Positions 61,755-64,000 of a DNA stretch of 64,000 nt are shown in pieces. Each line of letters starts with the position of its first letter. Position 1 is the first letter of the stretch. A program made the translations under genes and the position numbers. The notes beneath the pieces were generated by a model, which searched no databases, was not told where the DNA came from, and saw only the letters and a list, made by a program, of their open reading frames with translations. Source of the DNA: Owenia fusiformis (taxonomy: Eukaryota; Annelida; Polychaeta; Sabellida; Oweniidae); the NCBI GenBank assembly GCA_903813345.2, contig CAIIXF020000010.1, positions 8,497,669-8,561,668 of the forward strand. The letters are read 5' to 3'.

Positions 61755-62340
61755 GTAATTAGAATGGATTTATATTACAGATTCCATCAATGAGGGGGAT
61801 ACATTGAACAAGTTATGCTTAGTCCTGATTGGGCAGAAAGTAATAAAGAATGTCTAGATGCGTATAAATCAACACTTGAATACAATACTGGACAGTTTGT
61901 CTTTAATGACTATAATTAAAGGGAGAATCAGATATAGCGAGCAGGCCAACAACAAAAAGTGTTTCAGTTTAGAATATTTCTGGCTTAAGTCATTCCTTCT
62001 CATGTCCATTTTCTAAAAATCCCCAAAGTGCATTCTTTATTTCAGGAAAACTAAAGATTTTTACAATAATGTATTATTTTTCTAAAAGAATGGTTACCAT
62101 TCTTATTATTTGGTAGAATTTAAACATTTTCACCCTTTTTGCACCTTGAATCCATTATAACTTCACCAATTAGGCTAATAACATATTGTGAATCTTTTGG
62201 GAGATATTGTATTTGAGATTGTAAGGAATAGATTGGTAGGTCAATTGTACATGTTGCTTGTAATTTTGTCACCCCTATAGGTCTGATTCTCCCTTTAAGT
62301 TACACTCTCTCAGAACATTCAAGTTTTATTATAAATACTA
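61755..62340. other. SMG5 intron, no feature seen
   Basis: Follows the donor GTAATT of SMG5 exon 9. I see no gene, repeat boundary or element in it. Confidence 0.5.
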
Positions 62341-63418
62341 CAGGGTGTCCCAGAAGTAATGATAATTATGCTCTTAAATTTTTATTTGACAAGGAAACAA
62401 TATGAAATTCATACAAATTAAAGTTTAAGATATAAGCTTCATTTTGCTATATTACATTTATGAATTTATACAAAAATATCCCATGTATAGTTGCCATAGC
62501 AACATGTATGCTCGTTCTGCGGAGCAGTTTCAGTATATGATAAATGTTCAAACTTAGTTTAGAAAAGCAGTTATTCTGTGATAATGTTTCAAGCTTTTAA
62601 ATCATTGTTATGGTAATTGTATACAGTTGCATGATGTCATAGTGGTTTAATATTATGTAATTTATCTCATTGTGACAGGATTATCACTTTAATCTGATAA
62701 TATGACATCACATGATGATGTCATATAGGGTTTCACAAAAGGAAAACTCTTAGGAACACAATCTAGGAATTTCCAGGGAGGTGTACATTATGCCACCAAC
62801 GTTGAGCAAAGATGAAAAATTAGAGCAGAGAGCAGTCATAAAATTCCTTCAGAAGACAGGGGGTAAACCCAGTGACACTATAAAGGAGTTTACAAGCATA
62901 TGGTGAGAGAAGACTGTCCAACCCCACTGTGTAAAGGTGGCATAAATGGTTCGTTTCTGAAGGGAGGACGAAACTTGATGATAAAAAAAGGTCTGGCAGA
63001 CCAGACACAAGACACAGCCAAGAAACTTTCTTGTACACTTTGTACAAGAAATGATAGTGCAGGATAACAAATTGTCTCCAGCAAAGGACAGTATGTGGAT
63101 AAGTGAATCAACAATGTACAATGCTCTTAAGGAATATCAGGAATGAAGTAGCAGCATTACAGTAGTGATGTGAACAGCAGGGAAACATATGAACATGAAA
63201 TGTTTTTCAAAAATGTATGAAAAACACACAGCTGCTCCGCAGAACGCGCGTACATGTTGCTATGGCAACTATACATTAAATATATTTGTGTCGAGTAATA
63301 AATGTAATATAGTAAAATGAAGCTACCAACTTGATCTTTAATTTGTGTGAATTTCATATTGTTTCCATATCAAATAAAATTTTTAGAGCATAATTATCAT
63401 TACTTCTGGGACACCCTG
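62341..63418. mobile_element. Mariner-like element with ~190-base inverted ends and dead transposase
   Basis: Begins CAGGGTGTCCCAGAAGTAAT and ends in its inverse, flanked by TA on both sides. The arms (62341-62530 and 63225-63418) match over about 190 bases, both carrying TAGTTGCCATAGCAACATGT. On the plus strand from 62790 broken frames resemble the N-terminal helix-turn-helix of a mariner transposase (QRAVIKFLQKTGGKP, then RSGRPDTR after frame changes). Several stops and frameshifts make it inactive. Confidence 0.75.
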
Positions 63419-64000
63419 TATATATATTACGAGGTTAAGGCATTTTTAGTTTTTTCTTTTTTTTATTAAAACATATATACACATACATAAGAAATACAGT
63501 ATATATGTATAACTACAGTATATAAAAAATGATTCAAAAATAAGATGAAATGTCTTGCAAAGAATGAAGCAGCCACGACTACACTTTTCCTGTTCATATA
63601 CATTTATTTACAATATAGTTTTATCTTAGTATCAATATCTATCGGATTAAGTCCCCCATTTTTAATGTCATTCATAACTTTTTCTTTTCACAGCTAATTT
63701 ATGACTTGGGTTCACTCAAATTTTTGACTTGGGTTCACTCAAAGTTTTGACTTGGTTATGTATATGTGAACTATTTGAAAAATAACCAAAAATATACCAA
63801 ATTCAATTGCACTATTTTGGGTCAGAAAACTGAAATTCAAACTAAAAAGAGCATGTAAGGTATGGCGAGCCATTTTCAAAGGGCTATATATTTAGTTCGA
63901 AGAATAAGTTAACCACAAAATCAAATGGTTCTGTTAGATCCATGTCTTATCTTCAATAAATGACATAAGGATGATAATCAAGTTGATTGAATTATCTCTT
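63419..64000. other. SMG5 intron to window end
   Basis: AT-rich, with TATATA/CATATA runs at 63419-63500 and a short tandem TTTTTGACTTGGGTTCACTC-type repeat (three partial units at about 63700-63755). No coding exon is recognised. Confidence 0.4.

Noticed and set aside
1-64000. tRNA, rRNA or other structured RNA genes
   Set aside because: No cloverleaf with A/B box motifs, rRNA or snRNA segment was recognised by eye; a covariance-model search would be needed to exclude them.

Overview
This is a eukaryotic, invertebrate-animal genome window. It is AT-rich and gene-poor, with small exons in long introns bounded by GT/AG, and roughly a quarter of it is recognisable transposon debris. No bacterial features are present. 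The clades are narrowed by two adjacent genes that encode BRICHOS-domain precursors ending in a cationic, cysteine-rich beta-hairpin peptide. Precursors of that layout (arenicin, alvinellacin, capitellacin, nicomicin) are known from annelid worms, so an annelid is my best guess. This is inference from one gene family.

Layout. (1) 1.66-3.94 kb, plus strand: a TRIM-like B-box/NHL gene with a duplicated piece of its last exon in an intron. (2) 7.5-29.9 kb, minus strand: the whole coding region of centlein (CNTLN), 18 coding exons whose splice phases all agree and give 755 residues. An intronless rhodopsin-family GPCR (16.84-17.77 kb, plus strand) is nested in one of its introns. A 30-bp minisatellite of about 35 units abuts a splice acceptor, and one exon has been copied repeatedly into the neighbouring intron. 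(3) 29.9-33.0 kb: the divergent intergenic space between CNTLN and SMG5, holding a retrotransposon fragment and a TIR element. (4) 33.0-61.8 kb and beyond, plus strand: the N-terminal 373 codons of SMG5, a nonsense-mediated decay factor; the rest lies outside the window. (5) Inside the 23.6-kb intron 7 of SMG5, on the minus strand: a tandem pair of BRICHOS antimicrobial-peptide-type genes at 38.75-41.20 and 47.30-53.21 kb. (6) 61.8-64 kb: SMG5 intron with a decayed mariner-like element.

The most interesting system is the BRICHOS pair. Each gene has six exons. The first five encode a cytoplasmic tail, a type II membrane anchor, a BRICHOS domain and an acidic linker, and are strongly conserved between the copies. 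The sixth, joined in phase 1, encodes DVRVRR (a furin-type site) and the predicted mature peptide, and has diverged almost completely. Gene 1 encodes a 27-residue peptide with six cysteines in a mirror-symmetric spacing and a Gly-Lys end suggestive of amidation. Gene 2 encodes a four-cysteine peptide with a read-through-like tail. The natural but wrong frame of the last exon is open too, so automated annotation can easily miss these peptides.

Transposons seen include two mariner-like elements with about 190-bp inverted ends, a 5'-truncated LINE with an exact 14-bp target duplication, several fold-back/MITE elements with long inverted repeats, and a 4.2-kb composite TIR element. Gene calls rest on protein-family recognition plus splice-phase agreement. 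Transcript boundaries and promoters are inference.
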